Shown piece by piece: positions 61,046 to 64,000 of a DNA stretch of 64,000 bases (its first letter is position 1; each line of letters starts with the position of its first letter). Origin of the DNA: Combretum micranthum (Eukaryota > Streptophyta > Magnoliopsida > Myrtales > Combretaceae); the NCBI GenBank assembly GCA_024138025.1, contig JAMXBD010002745.1, forward strand, positions 102,259 to 166,258, given 5' to 3'. The notes under the pieces are model-generated. The model had not been told where the DNA came from. It did no database searches and saw only the letters and a list, made by a program, of their open reading frames with translations. The translations under genes and the position numbers were made by a program.

Positions 61046-61583
61046 TTAATCTTCATCATCTGCACTTAAATTTCTTTCAAAACTGCCCAAAATATCTTCT
61101 AAATTTTGTTCCATGTTAAAATATAAGGCAATGGCAAACTTTTCCAGTTTTCGTAAAGTTTTCTTCATTAATTGTTAGAAATGATATTTTCAAACTAAGT
61201 TCTTTTTACTCTCTCTTACTTGTGAAAGAAGCAAATCGGATTTAAAAAGTTATACTAGTTGAACGTCATAATCACCAAAAAGATAATCACATTTTTCTTT
61301 TTTAAATCTACTATACTAATATAATTTCATATAATTATTACAATATCTCATTTATCAAACACAAAACTAGATAAACACAAACTTCTTTTATTGCCATTTT
61401 TTACTGTGAAGCCCTCTTTTCCATTTTACTATGTTGGCAACTAAAACACAAATACTTCTTCAAATTGTCACCTTCAATATTAGAAAACTTCTAAGAAATC
61501 ACATCCCAAGCACTATCCCCAGTATATCTTGAAGAAGTAGGTAAAGCAATAACACAAAATGCATCAACCAATCTAAGTTAATT
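61046..61583 (-). pseudogene. Decayed coding remnant of unknown family
   Basis: I do not recognise the family. On the minus strand, 61583-61400 reads VDAFCVIALPTSSRYTGDS, then AWDVIS, one in-frame TAG, and KFSNIEGDNLKKYLCF with SKMEKRAS. Then 61168-61046 reads MKKTLRKLEKFAIALYFN followed by MEQNLEDILGSFERNL and SADDED before a TAA. Amino-acid usage looks protein-like, unlike the surrounding low-complexity frames, and the two parts could be adjacent exons of a broken gene. The stop and lack of clear splice sites argue against function. Confidence 0.35.
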
Positions 61584-61847
61584 TTTTATATTTTTTTTTA
61601 AAGTTACAGTAAGTTATCTTTGTCAAATGGACTAGTATATATACATATTTTATTGGTTAGAAGTAAAACACTAAGTTTAGCAGATATCATAAATTAATGA
61701 ACTAAGACTAAATTTACTAAGAAATAATAAAAGTGTTTGCATACTTACTCTGTGAGTTTGACTATGTTTAAGAGTTCTAGTTTATTTGCTAAAAACTTAT
61801 GAACAAGTATAACTTAATAAAAACAACATGATGGTTTATAAAGTAGA

Positions 61848-62402
61848 TGTAATGCCCTAGAACTCCACTTACCGATGTATTGTCCGCTTTGGTTACACAC
61901 ACGGTCTTGTCCTTTGGTGTCAGCGCATCCCAAGAGGATTCTCATCTTATGATTGTTCTACCTAAAGCACACTTAACTTTGTATTTCCAATAGACTCCAA
62001 GCAATTACATCAAAAGATGTCTCTGTGATTAGAGTTCCACTTTCTATATTTGAGAAGTATCACATGCTCCTCCATTTATATAGAATGAACGTCCTCGTTA
62101 GTTTCATTACATAGGTCCAGAACGACACTAGGTAGGGAGGACACTCTTCCACTTCCAGCTGATGAACTGCTCTGATAGTACCTGTAACGCCTTAGAACTC
62201 CACCAACTGAGGTATTATCCACTTTGGCCACATAGCGCACGGTTTTTTCCATTAGTGTCAGCATTTTCCAAGATGTTACCCATTCTAAGATTGCTCTATC
62301 TAGAGCACGCTTAACTTTGGAGTTCTGTTGAACTCAAAGCCATTACACCAAAAGGTGCTTATGTAATTAAAGTTCCAACATCTATATTTTAGGGGTATCA
62401 CA
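61848..62402 (-). mobile_element. Cassandra-type TRIM with 5S-rRNA-like LTRs
   Basis: Two short LTRs (61848-62064 and 62183-62402) on plus run from TGTAA(T/C)GCC to GTATCACA and surround only 118 bp. On minus, GGTACTATCAGAGC next to the LTR end GGCGTTACA resembles a tRNA-Met primer site, and AAATGGAGGAGCA before the other LTR is a polypurine tract. Each LTR holds a sense-oriented 5S-rRNA-like stretch. Flanks GTAGA (61843-61847) and ATAGA (62403-62407) agree at 4 of 5. Cassandra elements are known to carry 5S-derived promoters. There is no coding sequence, so it depends on other elements. Confidence 0.87.
62262..62326 (-). promoter_or_regulatory. 5S-rRNA-like promoter segment in a Cassandra LTR
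   Basis: Minus strand AGAACTCCAAAGTTAAGCGT followed by GCTC and, further on, AATGGGTAAC. Plant 5S rRNA has AGAACTCCGAAGTTAAGCGT and GATGGGTGAC at the corresponding places, the internal RNA polymerase III control region. A more diverged copy is at 61926-61987. Confidence 0.8.
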
Positions 62403-62407
62403 ATAGA

Positions 62408-63459
62408 GCAGAGAAAAACTATAGTAAATACTCATACTTAAAATTTAGTTAAATGAAAGAATGATAGATTTAAGTTTAACTAGTAAATTTTTTAGATGTA
62501 GTTATGCTTGAAATAGTTAAGCTAAATCAACCTTTGGCCGCACTTCAACTCACGTATCAATCTGTGGAGAATTAGTTTATTAAGTGAAGTAAAACGAGTT
62601 ATTGTTTTTGCTTATGGAACAAATCACGACCAAAGAGAAATGAAATCTTAGTTTTGTGGAAGGTTACCATCGTTTTTTTTTTTCGATTTCATAGGATATA
62701 AGTAGGCACCCGAAGGAATGTTGCCTGTGATGTTGATGTGAAATGGCCAATACTTAGTGGAGTTTCTAAGTTCTAAGGTTAAATTGATTTCCAAGACAAT
62801 TCAATATAATTAAAAGGAGAAGATAAATGATATTCTCATTCCTTAAATCTTAGTCTCTCCTGGGCGTGAATTAATATTGACTGGTTCCTGAAACCCCGAT
62901 GGGAGAGTGTAAATCTATACCTTATTTGAATTCCAATTATCCAAGCTTGTACCTGTTATATATGATTAATTATTACATTATATATGTTTGTTAAATAAAC
63001 TTGTTTGATTTTGTTTGATAAGTGTTGAGATCTGGTTATTCACTGAGCTATGGTTTGCTCAACTTCCTATAGATTTGTTTGGTTATAGGGATCATTAGAG
63101 TTGATCTATACTCAAAAGTTGGTGTTGATATAAGTTAACAAAGGAGTCAGGATAGGGACTAGAGAAAACATAGTATTTTGTGTAAAGAACACTTTAAGAA
63201 CAATATTTATGGTTATGATATAAAAGATAACAACTCAATGTAAGTGATATATAATGTTAGTCTTGTTTGTGATCTATATGTATGTAATATTTCTTATTCC
63301 AAACAACCTTTCGATCCTGTTATAACTGTCTATGCCATTGGGCATTCTAGTTGTATAATACTCATGTGTCTTTTTAGAAGTCACAGATGGTTTAATATGA
63401 ATTATGTGACTCCTATTTGTTATATGGCGCATCAATACTACTAGGGTACTCTATGGAGG
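62408..63459. other. AT-rich spacer, no gene seen
   Basis: No convincing coding frame or element boundary. A GC-richer patch near 62870-62910 (TCTCTCCTGGGCGTG) is not assignable. Confidence 0.4.
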
Positions 63460-64000
63460 TGTGATAGCTTCCTTCTTCCATCTATGAAAAACTAAAAACC
63501 TTTTATAATGTAATGAAAAATATTAAATTATTGGAATTATACTAATAATGATACATAGGTGAAATGTTATGTAAATGAATATGTTACAAGATGTGAATAG
63601 TTATCGATGCACTGCACCACTTACCACAAGCCTCCTACTTAAGTAGCTACTTCTAAATTTTCTCAATGCAAGCAATTGTTTTACTAGCTACCTCATCCCT
63701 TAAATTTTCTTTTCACATTTTAATATTTTTTTTTTAGCCTAATACCATCTTAAAGGATTTTTTTTCCTTTGTCTGCACATCAAAGCTCTTCCTTTTACTA
63801 TATTACATGAAATTATATCTATAGAAAGCTTCTAGACATTATTATGCAAGATTATTACTACTATATATACTCATTGAGATGCAAGAAGCAGAAATAATGT
63901 GGCAATAATGATGATGTTAACAATAATAACAATGGTGGCAGTGTGGTGGCAATCGGAGACATTTTCTATATGAGTAATTGGATCATAGCTACATCATCCG
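63460..64000. repeat. Tandem repeat family, further unit (runs off the window)
   Basis: TCCATCTATGAAAAACTAAA, the ATGAATAT...GTGAATAG block, GATGCACTGCACCACTTACC and AGAAAGCTTCTAGACATTAT with GATGATG triplets occur in the same order as in the units at 58430-59220. It lacks the unit-1 MITE and so serves as an empty site. Continues past the end. Confidence 0.7.

Noticed and set aside
62076..62264. Minus-strand 62-residue frame
   Set aside because: Spans the Cassandra interior and LTR, and these elements are non-coding.

Overview
The window is repeat-dominated nuclear DNA from a flowering plant, probably a eudicot. It is AT-rich, with nested LTR retrotransposons, a CACTA transposon, several MITEs, a Cassandra-type TRIM and one intron-containing plant gene of the major latex protein (MLP)/Bet v 1 family. 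No bacterial-style operons, rRNA or tRNA genes or CRISPR arrays are visible. The species cannot be told from the sequence.

Layout. (1) 1-6595: the 3' part of a minus-strand Ty3/gypsy element of the Tat/Ogre type. It has decayed RT, RNase H, a second archaeal-type RNase H and integrase, then a 32-bp minisatellite, a polypurine tract and a long LTR. (2) 6596-16974: a minus-strand Tekay/Del-like chromovirus with both LTRs of about 2.6-2.7 kb and decayed gag, protease, RT, RNase H, integrase and chromodomain. (3) 17430-22565: a non-autonomous CACTA transposon (TSD GAA) holding a plus-strand solo LTR at 19188-22334. (4) 23315-30958: a 5'-truncated plus-strand Tekay-like element, split by a minus-strand solo LTR at 23965-27585 (TSD AGTTT). 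(5) 31773-37676: a SIRE-like Ty1/copia element with both LTRs (TSD CTATT) that codes only for gag. (6) 37936-40877: the MLP-like gene, two exons giving 153 residues and a 2.48-kb intron. It is the only apparently intact host gene. (7) 40958-48290: mostly featureless AT-rich DNA with two MITEs flanked by about 9-bp duplications and a possible copia 3' end. (8) 48490-60560 and 63460-64000: an imperfect tandem family of about 0.85-kb units. Units 1 and 2 share one old MITE insertion, unit 2 has a second, unit 3 holds a complete 5.7-kb CRM-like gypsy element (51623-57355, TSD TACAA), and later units carry two more MITEs. (9) 60561-63459: AT-rich DNA with a decayed minus-strand coding remnant and a Cassandra-type TRIM (61848-62402) whose LTRs contain 5S-rRNA-like sequence.

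How the parts relate. Apart from the MLP gene, the coding capacity is retroelement gag-pol with stops, frameshifts and in one case a substituted catalytic residue, so none of the elements looks autonomous. Target-site duplications and related empty sites give a relative order of events, most clearly in the tandem family. The gag-only copia element ends 259 bp before the MLP start codon, so its 3' LTR may affect that gene's promoter. All family assignments come from motif recognition and no database search was run.
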